Origin: JAKJEP01 sp964580995
GTDB lineage: Bacteria > Planctomycetota > Phycisphaerae > Sedimentisphaerales > SM23-30
Assembly (NCBI GenBank): GCA_964580995.1
Contig: CAZOMV010000123.1
Span: forward strand, 1 to 15,419
Direction: 5' to 3'
Length of the DNA: 15,419 nucleotides
Below are positions 1 through 7,007 of this stretch, piece by piece. The notes beneath the pieces are model-generated. The model did not search any database. It was given only the letters and a program-made list of their open reading frames with translations, and was not told the origin of the DNA. The translations under genes and the position numbers were made by a program. Position 1 is the first letter of the stretch, and the number at the start of each line of letters is the position of its first letter.

Positions 1-1933
1 GATTGCTGTTGACCATGACCGCCTCAAAGCCCATCTCCCGGGCGGCAAACGCCGCATGGACGCAGCAGTAATCAAATTCGATCCCCTGCCCGATCCGGTT
101 GGGGCCGCCGCCCAGAATCATGATCTTCTTCTTGTCCGTAACCCGGATCTCATCATCCATCTGAAAGGACGAAGTGCCATCCCGGCCGACCTTCTCAAAC
201 GGAGTCTCGTACGTCGAGTAATAATACGGCGTGTAAGCCTCAAACTCCGCCGCGCAGGTATCCACCAGTTTATAACCGACCTCAATATGGTTCCGACGGC
301 ATTGCTCGCGCACCTGCTCCACCGTCACGCCGTAGAGGTACGACAACTGATAATCGCTGTAGCCCCACTGCTTGGCCTGCCGCAGCGTTGGTATCGGTAG
401 ATCTTCCAGAGCGGAATATTTCGCCAGTTCACCTTCAAAATCGATCAGTTCCTTCACATTCGCCAAAAACCACGGATCGATATTCGTCAGCTCGTTCACC
501 TGTTCCACCGTCCAGCCCATCTTAAAGGCATAACGGATATAATACAGCCGGCCCTGACAGGGTTGAATCAGTTTGCGGCGCAGATGCGCCTCCGGAATCG
601 GATACGTCGTCCGCAGCGGCCCGCTGTTCCCCTCGCGATGCATCTGCTCCCGGCTGTGATTATCCAGCCCCCGGATATGCCGCAGCCATTTGTCGTTCGG
701 GTCCAGCCCCAACCCGAACCGCTTCACTTCCATCGACCGGATCCCCTTCTGCAATGCTTCCTTAAACGTCCGGCCGATACTCATCGCCTCACCCACGCTT
801 TTCATCTGGGTCGTCAGCGTCTCATCCGCTTCGGGAAACTTCTCAAACGTCCAGCGGGGAATCTTCACCACGCAATAATCGATCGTCGGCTCAAAACAGG
901 CCGGCGTCTCGCGGGTAATATCGTTGGAAATCTCATCCAGCGTATAGCCGCAGGCCAGTTTCGCCGCGATCTTGGCTATCGGAAAGCCGGTGGCCTTGCT
1001 AGCCAGAGCCGAGCTGCGCGACACCCGCGGATTCATCTCCACCACCACCATTTCGCCATTGGCCGGATTGATGGCAAACTGAATATTGGAACCGCCCGTT
1101 TCGACGCCGATCTCCCGGATAATCGCCATCGCCGCGTCCCGCATCAACTGATATTCCTTGTCCGTCAGCGTCTGGGCCGGGGCCACCGTGATCGAATCAC
1201 CCGTATGCACCCCCATCGGATCGAAATTTTCAATCGAACAGACAATCACGACATTATCGAGATTGTCGCGCATCACCTCCAGCTCATATTCCTTCCAGCC
1301 GATCACCGACTGCTCGATGAGCACCTCGTGGATCATCGAATATTCCAGCCCCCGGGCGCAGATTTCCTCGAATTCCATGCGGTTATAGGCAATCCCGCCG
1401 CCCGTGCCGCCCAGCGTAAAGGCAGGCCGGATAATCGCCGGCAACCCGATCACCTCCAACGCCTCCATCGCCTGCGGCATGTTATACGCCAGCCGGCTCA
1501 GCGGCATTTTTAATCCGATCTTTACCATCGCCTCCCCAAAGAGCCTGCGGTCCTCCGCCTTGTGAATTACTTCACGATTGGCACCGATCATCTCCACTTT
1601 ATACTTATCAAATACCCCCTGATCCGCTAATTGCACCGCCGTATTAAGCCCCGTCTGCCCCCCCAGCGTCGGCAGAACCGCGTCGGGTCTTTCCTTGATG
1701 ATAATTTTTGTAATTGCTTCGGGTGTAATTGGTTCGATATAGGTCCGGTCCGCCATTTCCGGATCGGTCATGATCGTCGCCGGGTTCGAATTGACCAGCA
1801 CGATCTCATACCCTTCCTCCCGCAGCGCCTTGCAGGCCTGGGTCCCCGAATAATCAAACTCGCATCCCTGTCCGATAACAATCGGCCCGGATCCGATAAT
1901 CAGTATCTTCTTGATATCTGTACGCTTAGGCAT
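1..1933 (-). CDS. carB: Carbamoyl-phosphate synthase large subunit, N-terminal part (partial)
   Basis: The visible part is about 644 codons of a family usually near 1,070 residues, so the C-terminal 40% lies beyond the left edge. CarB makes carbamoyl phosphate from bicarbonate, ammonia (supplied by CarA) and two ATP, for pyrimidine and arginine synthesis in the cytoplasm. The protein begins MPKRTDIKKILIIGSGPIVI and shows the first ATP-grasp (carboxyphosphate) unit with PTLGGQTGLN, RPAFTLGGTGGG and VVEMNPRVSRSSALASKATG, then the oligomerisation region. At the edge the second half restarts with ILGGGPNRIGQGIEFDY, a copy of the start (IIGSGPIVIGQGCEFDY), as expected from CarB's internal duplication. 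The start is the ATG at 1933, preceded by AAGGA about 9 bases upstream. No carA is visible; it does not lie directly upstream here. The identification is secure. Confidence 0.97.
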   Translation of the reverse strand, partial: MPKRTDIKKILIIGSGPIVIGQGCEFDYSGTQACKALREEGYEIVLVNSNPATIMTDPEMADRTYIEPITPEAITKIIIKERPDAVLPTLGGQTGLNTAVQLADQGVFDKYKVEMIGANREVIHKAEDRRLFGEAMVKIGLKMPLSRLAYNMPQAMEALEVIGLPAIIRPAFTLGGTGGGIAYNRMEFEEICARGLEYSMIHEVLIEQSVIGWKEYELEVMRDNLDNVVIVCSIENFDPMGVHTGDSITVAPAQTLTDKEYQLMRDAAMAIIREIGVETGGSNIQFAINPANGEMVVVEMNPRVSRSSALASKATGFPIAKIAAKLACGYTLDEISNDITRETPACFEPTIDYCVVKIPRWTFEKFPEADETLTTQMKSVGEAMSIGRTFKEALQKGIRSMEVKRFGLGLDPNDKWLRHIRGLDNHSREQMHREGNSGPLRTTYPIPEAHLRRKLIQPCQGRLYYIRYAFKMGWTVEQVNELTNIDPWFLANVKELIDFEGELAKYSALEDLPIPTLRQAKQWGYSDYQLSYLYGVTVEQVREQCRRNHIEVGYKLVDTCAAEFEAYTPYYYSTYETPFEKVGRDGTSSFQMDDEIRVTDKKKIMILGGGPNRIGQGIEFDYCCVHAAFAAREMGFEAVMVNSN

Positions 1934-1977
1934 AGTATTTCCTTAGCTGAATTCCATACTCGTTACAAAATCGCTAC

Positions 1978-2006
1978 AGATTAGCAAATTAACCCCCATT
2001 TTGCAA
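1978..2006 (-). promoter_or_regulatory. Candidate sigma70 promoter of carB
   Basis: On the minus strand TTGCAA (2006-2001) is followed after 17 bases by TAATCT (1983-1978), giving a leader of roughly 38 nt before the carB ATG at 1933. The -35 and spacer (TTGCAAAATGGGGGTTA) closely resemble the end motif of the repeat element at 6555-6731. This is a consensus-match inference only. Confidence 0.45.
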
Positions 2007-2009
2007 CTG
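1991..2009 (-). repeat. Degenerate copy of the TTTTGCAAAATGGAGG end motif
   Basis: The minus strand reads CAGTTGCAAAATGGGGGTTA. Over the 16 bases TTGCAAAATGGRGGTTA it differs from the right end of the 6555-6731 element by one base. It lies in the carB/C10 protease divergent region and overlaps the proposed carB promoter. It may be an old element remnant or an unrelated promoter sequence. Confidence 0.4.
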
Positions 2010-2059
2010 GCGATTTCCCGATAAAATATAGTTGCCTTAACGCCGCTTATTTACTAAAA

Positions 2060-2065
2060 TTGACA
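2060..2065 (+). promoter_or_regulatory. Isolated -35-like TTGACA upstream of the C10 protease
   Basis: A perfect TTGACA lies 75 bases before the start at 2140. No convincing -10 follows at 16-18 bases (TTGATC or TGATCC at best), so this is only a weak promoter candidate within the 206-bp divergent region shared with carB. Confidence 0.25.
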
Positions 2066-2139
2066 CGAGGCTTTTGGTCGGTTGATCCGCACTCGAACTG
2101 CCAAGGGATCTCGGTAAAAGATTGATATGGAGATTACTC

Positions 2140-4602
2140 ATGCATGTAATTTCAGTGCCATCCTCCCGGATTCGCAAGAATTTACCTATTTTAACAATTA
2201 TTATCCTTTTATTGCTGACCACCGCAGGCCCCGTCTTCGCCAAACCTGCCACTAGGCAGCAGGCCGAAAAGTCCGTTAAGGGCTGGCTCAAAGTCAACCC
2301 CACCCCGCTGGACACCCCCTTGCCGGACCGGATCGAGGATGTCATCACCTTCCAGGACGAACAAAATGAACCCCTTTATTATGTAGTGTACCTCCAGCCC
2401 GATGGCTTTGTCATCGTCCCGGCCGATGATGAAGTGGAACCCATCATCGCCTTTGCCCCTACCGGCACCTTCGATCCTTCCTTGGATAATCCCCTCGGCG
2501 CCCTGGTCAGCTATGACCTGCCCAACCGAATCAAAACCGTTCGTAAATTTCACGCAACTCCCGATAAAATACAGAAAAACCTGAAAACCGAACTCCAGGA
2601 AAACACCCAAAAAGCCCAAAAGTATTGGAAAAACCTCCAGACACACTCGAATTCAACAGATTCCCTGGATAATAATTCAGCGGATTCCCTCGATAACGAT
2701 TCGGGTGAAACGGCGGGATCTTCCACCATTTCAGATGTCCGGGTGGCTCCTCTGACTCAGACTACCTGGAATCAGGGTAACGTTTCGGGATCCCCTTGTT
2801 ATAACTACTATACCCCTAACAATTATATCTGCGGCTGTGTCGCTACTGCCATGGCACAACTGATGCGATACCACCAGCATCCTGCCTCCGGGATCGGATC
2901 ACACTCTTATTTTATCTATATTGGCGATTCCATCGTACCTACTTTACGATCACTCCGCGGAGGGGATGGTTCGGGTGGATCTTACAACTGGTCCGCAATG
3001 GTCCTAACGCCCAACAGCACAATAACCACAACCCAGAGACAGGCTATCGGAAATCTCTGTTACGATGCCGGTGTTTCTGTCGGAATGCGGTACAAATCCG
3101 ATGGGTCATCCGCCGACACCTATGATGCGGCGGATCGCTATAAAGATCCTTTTCAGTATAGCAATGCCATTGCCATTCGGTACCCCAGCCTGGGCACAGA
3201 GCTGAACCGGATGCTCAATCCTAATCTCGATGCCCAAAACCCCTGCCAACTGGCCATTAAAGGAGGAGATAATAATCATTCGATTATCTGTGACGGATAC
3301 GGCTACGAAGGAGCCACCCTTTACCACCACCTGAATATGGGCTGGGGTGGTTCCAGCAACGCCTGGTATAACCTGCCCACAATTAACGACTATGATACCG
3401 TGAAAACCTGCGTATATAATGTTTTTACCAGCGGGACTGGAGAAATCATCAGCGGTCGGGTTCTGGACCCGGGCGGCTCTGCCATTGCCGGGGCTACCGT
3501 TACCGCAAACAATACCTATCAGGCCATAACAAACGAAAAAGGTATCTATGCCCTGGTCCATGTGCCTTCCAATACCAGTTTTACCGTCAACGCCTCTAAA
3601 AGCGGCTGGATCTTTTCTCCCAAAAGCATTGGCACCGGGAAATCCCAAAATGGTTCGAATTGCGGAAATCGCTGGAACCAGGATTTCACCGGTACCGCCA
3701 GCAGCGGCATCCTCCAATTTAATCAATTACAATATGCCGCACCGGATACTATTACCGTTACCCTCCTCGACAGCGGGATACTCGGCTACGGTTCTCAAAA
3801 TATCACGCTGGAGACATGCAGCGATTATGAAACCATGACCTTGACCGAAAATCCCGCCAATTCCGGCTATTTCACCGGTAGTATCTCCTTGACTCATGCC
3901 GCTATCGTCGCCGGGGACGGCACTATTCAGGCCACCGGCAGTCAGGATCTTTTCGCCATCTACGAAGATGGTGATAATGGTGCCGGATCACCGGAAACCA
4001 TCGAAGCTACCGCTGAAATTAAACCCTGGTTTGCGATTCTGGAAACCGATTTCACCGCCGGCCTGCCCGCCGGCTGGTCTGTCATCGACGGTTACTCCGA
4101 TGGCAAAACCTGGCAGATCGCACAGGCAAGCAGCTATCCGGATAATCAGGCGTATGTCAATGGCAGCTTCATGGTCTGCAACAGTGACGCTGCCGGGGCC
4201 ATCGACATGGATGAACAACTAATCACCCCCAGTCTCAATTGCACCGCGTTTGAAACGGTTAATCTGGAATTCAGTCATTTCTTTGTCAACTACGAGGCGG
4301 AGATCGCCGATGTGGACATCCGCGTGAACGGCGGGGCCTGGCAAAACCTGGCTCAATATACCGGCCAGAAATATTCCGGCCCGGTTCAACTTGACCTGAC
4401 CAGTCTTGCCGCCGGCAGCAGCAATGTCCAGGTTCGCTGGCACTATTACAATGCCAACTGGGAATGGTACTGGGGTATCGACGATGTGAAAATCACCGGC
4501 CAGACACCGGTTCGGCAAATTCCCAGCGATCTGAACTCCGATTGCCGGGTTGACATCGAAGATCTTGTCATCTTCGCGGAGAACTGGCTGGTCCATTACT
4601 AA
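2140..4602 (+). CDS. Secreted C10 family (streptopain-like) cysteine protease with dockerin-like C-terminus
   Basis: This is an 820-residue exported protein. The signal peptide spans residues 1-34 (hydrophobic core LPILTIIILLLL, ending PVFA|KP). A C10-type propeptide follows at about 35-140, including GFVIVPADDEVEPIIAF. A Ser/Asp/Asn-rich linker (170-195) holds two DSLDN copies. The C10 peptidase domain (about 200-430) has probable catalytic Cys233 in CGCVATAMAQLMRYHQHP and His380 in NNHSIICDGYGY, with the family's WGGSSNAWYNL motif at 402-412. A carboxypeptidase-regulatory-like fold (435-500), a beta-rich repeat domain (522-625), a domain resembling the choice-of-anchor J type (632-787) and a half dockerin-like module (DLNSDCRVDIEDLVIFAENW, 797-816) follow. 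I chose the ATG at 2140 over an upstream in-frame TTG at 2122, because TGGAGA ends 6 bases before it and it leads directly into the signal peptide. The substrate is unknown. Confidence 0.92.
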   Translation: MHVISVPSSRIRKNLPILTIIILLLLTTAGPVFAKPATRQQAEKSVKGWLKVNPTPLDTPLPDRIEDVITFQDEQNEPLYYVVYLQPDGFVIVPADDEVEPIIAFAPTGTFDPSLDNPLGALVSYDLPNRIKTVRKFHATPDKIQKNLKTELQENTQKAQKYWKNLQTHSNSTDSLDNNSADSLDNDSGETAGSSTISDVRVAPLTQTTWNQGNVSGSPCYNYYTPNNYICGCVATAMAQLMRYHQHPASGIGSHSYFIYIGDSIVPTLRSLRGGDGSGGSYNWSAMVLTPNSTITTTQRQAIGNLCYDAGVSVGMRYKSDGSSADTYDAADRYKDPFQYSNAIAIRYPSLGTELNRMLNPNLDAQNPCQLAIKGGDNNHSIICDGYGYEGATLYHHLNMGWGGSSNAWYNLPTINDYDTVKTCVYNVFTSGTGEIISGRVLDPGGSAIAGATVTANNTYQAITNEKGIYALVHVPSNTSFTVNASKSGWIFSPKSIGTGKSQNGSNCGNRWNQDFTGTASSGILQFNQLQYAAPDTITVTLLDSGILGYGSQNITLETCSDYETMTLTENPANSGYFTGSISLTHAAIVAGDGTIQATGSQDLFAIYEDGDNGAGSPETIEATAEIKPWFAILETDFTAGLPAGWSVIDGYSDGKTWQIAQASSYPDNQAYVNGSFMVCNSDAAGAIDMDEQLITPSLNCTAFETVNLEFSHFFVNYEAEIADVDIRVNGGAWQNLAQYTGQKYSGPVQLDLTSLAAGSSNVQVRWHYYNANWEWYWGIDDVKITGQTPVRQIPSDLNSDCRVDIEDLVIFAENWLVHY

Positions 4603-4637
4603 AAGCCCATAACCCCAGACACCCCCAAAACCGTGTC

Positions 4638-4665
4638 TTGACAAATGCCCATCCTGCATTACAAT
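4638..4665 (+). promoter_or_regulatory. Sigma70-type promoter overlapping the start of the DUF2752 gene
   Basis: TTGACA (4638-4643), a 16-base spacer and TACAAT (4660-4665) form a near-consensus promoter. Initiation would fall around 4671-4673, only 3-5 bases before the ATG at 4676, so the transcript would be almost leaderless. The other in-frame ATG (4664) lies inside the -10 box. A small dyad, CCCAT (4648-4652) and ATGGG (4664-4668), brackets the -10. Confidence 0.6.
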
Positions 4666-4675
4666 GGGTATTGTT

Positions 4676-5209
4676 ATGAGCCAGAATGCTGCATACGCAA
4701 AAAACCAACGGGCGGCCTTCCCCCCTACACCGGAATTCCAGCCGGAAATTGACCAGACCAGGAAAGTTGTGCCTGTCCAGGCCTCCCTCCTCTATCGATT
4801 GGGAGCGGGCTGTATTGTCCTGGCCTGCACCGGGATCCTGGCCCTGGCATTCTATATCGAACCAGACCCCTCCGGCCTGGGTTCCCATCAGCAGCTCCAC
4901 CTGCCCGCCTGCGGCTTCTACCAGCGAACCGGCTACCCCTGCCCCACCTGCGGCATGACCACCGCCTTCGCCCATACCATCCGGGGCAGGCTCTATCAGG
5001 CATGGCTCATTCAGCCCGCCGGCACCCTGGCCGCCCTGGGCTGCCTGCTCCTGGCGGCCCTGCTTAGCGGGTATGCCGCCCTGATGGGCCGGAAACTAGA
5101 CAAAATGACCGAAAATCTAAACTGGTATATCATCCTGATTTCCGCCGCCGCGGTTATCCTTGCTTCCTGGCTCTGGAAATGTTATGCTGTCTGGTTGGAA
5201 ACTCACTAA
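4676..5209 (+). CDS. DUF2752 family small membrane protein
   Basis: This 177-residue inner-membrane protein has a soluble N-terminal stretch of about 35 residues and likely membrane segments at 42-61, 112-135 and 149-168. Between the first two is the DUF2752 signature: LPACGFYQRTGYPCPTCGMT (residues 76-95), with Cys79, Cys89 and Cys92 and a following TAFAHTIRG segment. The family function is unknown; the paired cysteines suggest metal binding or a redox role, but nothing here shows which. I chose the ATG at 4676 because a strong promoter's -10 covers the alternative ATG at 4664. The lipoprotein gene starts 29 bases after the stop on the same strand, so the two are probably one transcript. Confidence 0.85.
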   Translation: MSQNAAYAKNQRAAFPPTPEFQPEIDQTRKVVPVQASLLYRLGAGCIVLACTGILALAFYIEPDPSGLGSHQQLHLPACGFYQRTGYPCPTCGMTTAFAHTIRGRLYQAWLIQPAGTLAALGCLLLAALLSGYAALMGRKLDKMTENLNWYIILISAAAVILASWLWKCYAVWLETH

Positions 5210-5231
5210 CTGAAGTTTTGCAAAATGGAGG
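5208..5231 (+). repeat. Copy of the inverted-repeat end motif, in the intercistronic gap
   Basis: The stretch from AACTGAAG through TTTTGCAAAATGGAGG matches 22 of 24 bases of the left end of the palindromic element at 6555-6731. Here it stands alone, overlapping the stop codon of the DUF2752 gene and supplying the GGAGG ribosome binding site of the next gene. No second inverted copy lies nearby. Confidence 0.6.
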
Positions 5232-5238
5232 AAAGTCT

Positions 5239-5865
5239 ATGTTTCGTACCATTATTCTAATACTGACTGCTCTCTGTATGACCGGTTGTAACATCCTAGC
5301 ATATCCCGCTTATGTCCTCTTCGGCCAACCCGATAAGAAAGTGAAAGCCGAATACACCGGCCTGGAAAAACAAACCACCGTTATTTTCGTCGTCACCAAT
5401 CCCGCCATCGACTTCGAATACCCCTACACCGGCCTGAACATCGCCCTGGCAACGGCAGACCGGATTAAAAAAAATGTCAAAACCGCCCAATTTGTCGATC
5501 CCGAATCGGTGGATAATTACCAGCGTGAAAAAATCGACTGGCTCAGCATCCCCATCTCCGAAATCGGACAGCATTTCCAGGCCGCCCGCGTCCTCTATAT
5601 CGATTTGGTCCAGTTCACCATGCGGGAGGAAGATTCCATCAACCTGCTCCGGGCAAACATTGCGGCCGATATCCGCGTGTATGAAATGGACTCCGCCACC
5701 CCCAATGAGCCGGCCTTTCAGACCGATGTGGAAGTCGTGTATCCCAAGCTGGGGCCTTCCCTTTTCAGTGACGAGGCCCATGCCATGATCTACCAGGAGT
5801 CAATCGCCCTCTTTGCTGAGGATCTCGCCAAAAAATTCTACGATCACAAAGTCCCCGCCGAATAA
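5239..5865 (+). CDS. Putative lipoprotein of unknown function
   Basis: This 208-residue protein starts MFRTIILILTALCMTGC. That is a short type II signal with Cys17 as the probable lipidated residue; the lipobox MTGC is slightly off consensus because position -3 is Met instead of Leu. The mature part is soluble, alternating alpha/beta in character, with no motif I recognise; it contains ARVLYIDLVQFTMREEDS and ends with a helix near AEDLAKKFYDHKVPAE. The ATG at 5239 is preferred over an in-frame ATG at 5179 inside the upstream gene, because GGAGG ends 7 bases before it and the signal sequence begins right there. It probably shares a transcript with the DUF2752 gene. Its last 22 bases overlap the 3' end of the convergent nfi gene. 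Confidence 0.78.
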   Translation: MFRTIILILTALCMTGCNILAYPAYVLFGQPDKKVKAEYTGLEKQTTVIFVVTNPAIDFEYPYTGLNIALATADRIKKNVKTAQFVDPESVDNYQREKIDWLSIPISEIGQHFQAARVLYIDLVQFTMREEDSINLLRANIAADIRVYEMDSATPNEPAFQTDVEVVYPKLGPSLFSDEAHAMIYQESIALFAEDLAKKFYDHKVPAE

Positions 5866-6530
5866 CGCAACATACTGACCAACTGATGAGCCAGCCGGGT
5901 CGGCTCCGGCAACCGGTACCGCTGGCAGCATCGCAGAACAATCTCGACCGCCTGTTCCCGCTCCACCCGATGCCCCACGGAAACATAAAGACACTTTACC
6001 CCCTGGCGGCTGCGTAACACCGTTCCGATTACCTCCCCTTGATCCAGCAGCCGGCAGCGACCTCCCTTCTTCCACCCCGGCTCCCGGTACTCCCCGATCA
6101 GCCGGCCCTTGGCACAGCCGATGGTCGGCCACCCCCACTCCACCCCCACATGGCAGGCCAGCCCAAACCGCCGCGGATGCGCCACCCCCTGCCCGTCGAT
6201 CAGCAGCACATCCGGCCGCTGCTTCAATTGCCGCGCCGCCGCGATTACCACCGGCGCCTCCCGAAACGACAGCAATCCGGGGATATACGGAAACTCCACC
6301 GCTCGCGAAGCCTGGGCATACTCCAGCAGCTCCATCCCCGGATAACTCAGGAGCGTCACCACGGCTATTGCCACCCTGCCATCCCTATTAAATGCCACAT
6401 CCGCCCCGGCCACCCGCCGGATTGGCCCCTCCAGCCGGTCCCGGCATACCTGACCCGCCCATAGCCGCTGCCGCCGAACCGCTTCCGCCGCCGTCATTCC
6501 GCCAATCTGTTCCGAATGGATTTCACTCAT
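5844..6530 (-). CDS. nfi: Endonuclease V (deoxyinosine 3' endonuclease)
   Basis: The 228-residue length is normal for the family. Endonuclease V nicks DNA at the second phosphodiester bond 3' of deoxyinosine, starting repair of deaminated adenine. Family motifs are all present: VAGADVAFN with metal ligand Asp44, the strand-separating wedge PYIPG (81-85), LLSFREAP with Glu91, LLIDGQGVAHPRRFGLACHV with Asp112, TIGCAKGRLIGEY (136-148), and YRLPEPTRLAHQL with His215. The start ATG at 6530 has AGAGGA 7 bases upstream. Its upstream region is occupied by the palindromic element, whose left edge lies only 24 bases before the start, so transcription must begin inside or beyond that element. The 3' end overlaps the lipoprotein gene by 22 bases, tail to tail. 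Confidence 0.96.
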   Translation of the reverse strand: MSEIHSEQIGGMTAAEAVRRQRLWAGQVCRDRLEGPIRRVAGADVAFNRDGRVAIAVVTLLSYPGMELLEYAQASRAVEFPYIPGLLSFREAPVVIAAARQLKQRPDVLLIDGQGVAHPRRFGLACHVGVEWGWPTIGCAKGRLIGEYREPGWKKGGRCRLLDQGEVIGTVLRSRQGVKCLYVSVGHRVEREQAVEIVLRCCQRYRLPEPTRLAHQLVSMLRYSAGTL

Positions 6531-6587
6531 CCAAAATTCCTCTGCATATTATTAACTGAAGTTTTGTAAAATGGAGATTAGGCATAC

Positions 6588-6629
6588 TTTGGAATGAAAA
6601 AAAGTCATTCTTCTTTTTTTCTTTCCAAA
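6588..6629 (+). repeat. Internal hairpin 1 of the palindromic element
   Basis: The left arm TTTGGAATGAAAAAAAG (6588-6604) and right arm CTTTTTTTCTTTCCAAA (6613-6629) pair over 17 positions with a single T/T mismatch, around loop TCATTCTT. Confidence 0.75.
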
Positions 6630-6659
6630 CGCTAACGGAATACTATCTATACTTGTAAA

Positions 6660-6700
6660 ATTATTTCTCGAAAATCTTTGCGGAGATTTTCGGAAATAAT
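6660..6700 (+). repeat. Internal hairpin 2 of the palindromic element
   Basis: ATTATTTCTCGAAAATCT (6660-6677) pairs with AGATTTTCGGAAATAAT (6684-6700), with one bulged T, around loop TTGCGG. It lies directly inside the right terminal repeat. Confidence 0.75.
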
Positions 6701-6724
6701 ATATGCCTAACCTCCATTTTGCAA
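6696..6724 (-). promoter_or_regulatory. Leftward promoter-like site formed by the right end of the element
   Basis: On the minus strand TTGCAA (6724-6719), a 17-base spacer and TATTAT (6701-6696) match sigma70 spacing. Transcription from here would cross the element and reach nfi with a leader of about 160 nt containing both hairpins. This is inferred from sequence match only. Confidence 0.4.
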
Positions 6725-6815
6725 AACTTCGTATTAAAATAACCAAACCTGCCCATTTTCCCAGCCAAAACCGGCACATATCACGAAAATCCCCCTTTTT
6801 ACCCTTAAAATTCCA

Positions 6816-6843
6816 TTGCCACGCTATCCCCATCCGCTATAAT
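6816..6843 (+). promoter_or_regulatory. Promoter of the tRNA-Ala gene
   Basis: TTGCCA (6816-6821), a 16-base spacer and a perfect TATAAT (6838-6843) place initiation near 6850, about 10 bases before the mature 5' end of the tRNA. Confidence 0.7.
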
Positions 6844-6859
6844 AGGCCCCATTGGAGTT

Positions 6860-6930
6860 GGGGGCGTGGTGTAACGGGAGCACAGCTCGGTCGCATCGAG
6901 CAAATAGGGGTTCGATTCCCCTCGCCTCCA
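6860..6930 (+). tRNA. tRNA-Ala, anticodon CGC
   Basis: The 71-nt sequence folds as a full cloverleaf. The acceptor GGGGGCG pairs with CGCCTCC and includes a G3-U70 wobble, the classic alanine identity element. The D-arm is GTGT/GCAC with loop AACGGGA. The anticodon arm is GCTCG/CGAGC with loop GTCGCAT, giving anticodon CGC (reads GCG, Ala). A 4-nt variable loop follows, then T-arm AGGGG/CCCCT with loop TTCGATT. The discriminator is A and the CCA tail is not encoded. Loop positions 32 (G) and 38 (U) are somewhat unusual. The G3-U70 pair and the anticodon agree independently, so the isotype is well supported. Confidence 0.9.
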
Positions 6931-6959
6931 GTGGATTTTTGGGCTAAAAACCCAGAAAA

Positions 6960-7007
6960 TAGATTTTGAGTAGATTTTGACTACGCGATTTTGCTGTAGA
7001 TTTTACT
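6960..7007 (+). repeat. 11-bp direct repeats just downstream of the tRNA gene
   Basis: The units are TAGATTTTGAG (6960-6970), TAGATTTTGAC (6971-6981), CGATTTTGCTG (6986-6996) and TAGATTTTACT (6997-7007). The first two are tandem and differ by one base; the third is diverged and set off by four bases. The period is close to one DNA turn. The array starts 30 bases after the tRNA 3' end. No integrase or second tRNA fragment is present in the window. Confidence 0.5.

Larger units (their letters stand above)
6555..6731. mobile_element. MITE-like palindromic repeat element, 177 bp, non-coding
   Basis: The left end (about 6555-6586) and the right end (about 6702-6731, reverse strand) are inverted copies of GAAGTTTTGYAAAATGGAG followed by RTTAGGCATA. 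They differ at two bases, plus a one-base gap near the tip. Between them are two strong hairpins: 6588-6604 with 6613-6629 (17 bp, one mismatch, 8-nt loop) and 6660-6677 with 6684-6700 (17 bp, one bulged T, 6-nt loop). The whole unit could fold as a long closing stem carrying two hairpins. TATTA occurs immediately outside both ends (6550-6554 and 6732-6736), fitting a 5-bp target duplication, though such AT-rich matches can arise by chance. No transposase is encoded, so mobilisation would need one in trans. A structured regulatory RNA is the alternative reading. Confidence 0.7.

Noticed and set aside
563..1513. 316-codon open frame on the plus strand
   Set aside because: It lies fully antisense to carB, whose protein matches the family throughout. 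The plus-strand product is His/Arg/Pro-rich and without motifs.
6552..6833. 93-codon minus-strand frame across the palindromic element
   Set aside because: It is made largely of the inverted repeats and poly-T/poly-A hairpins, and has no ribosome binding site or motif.
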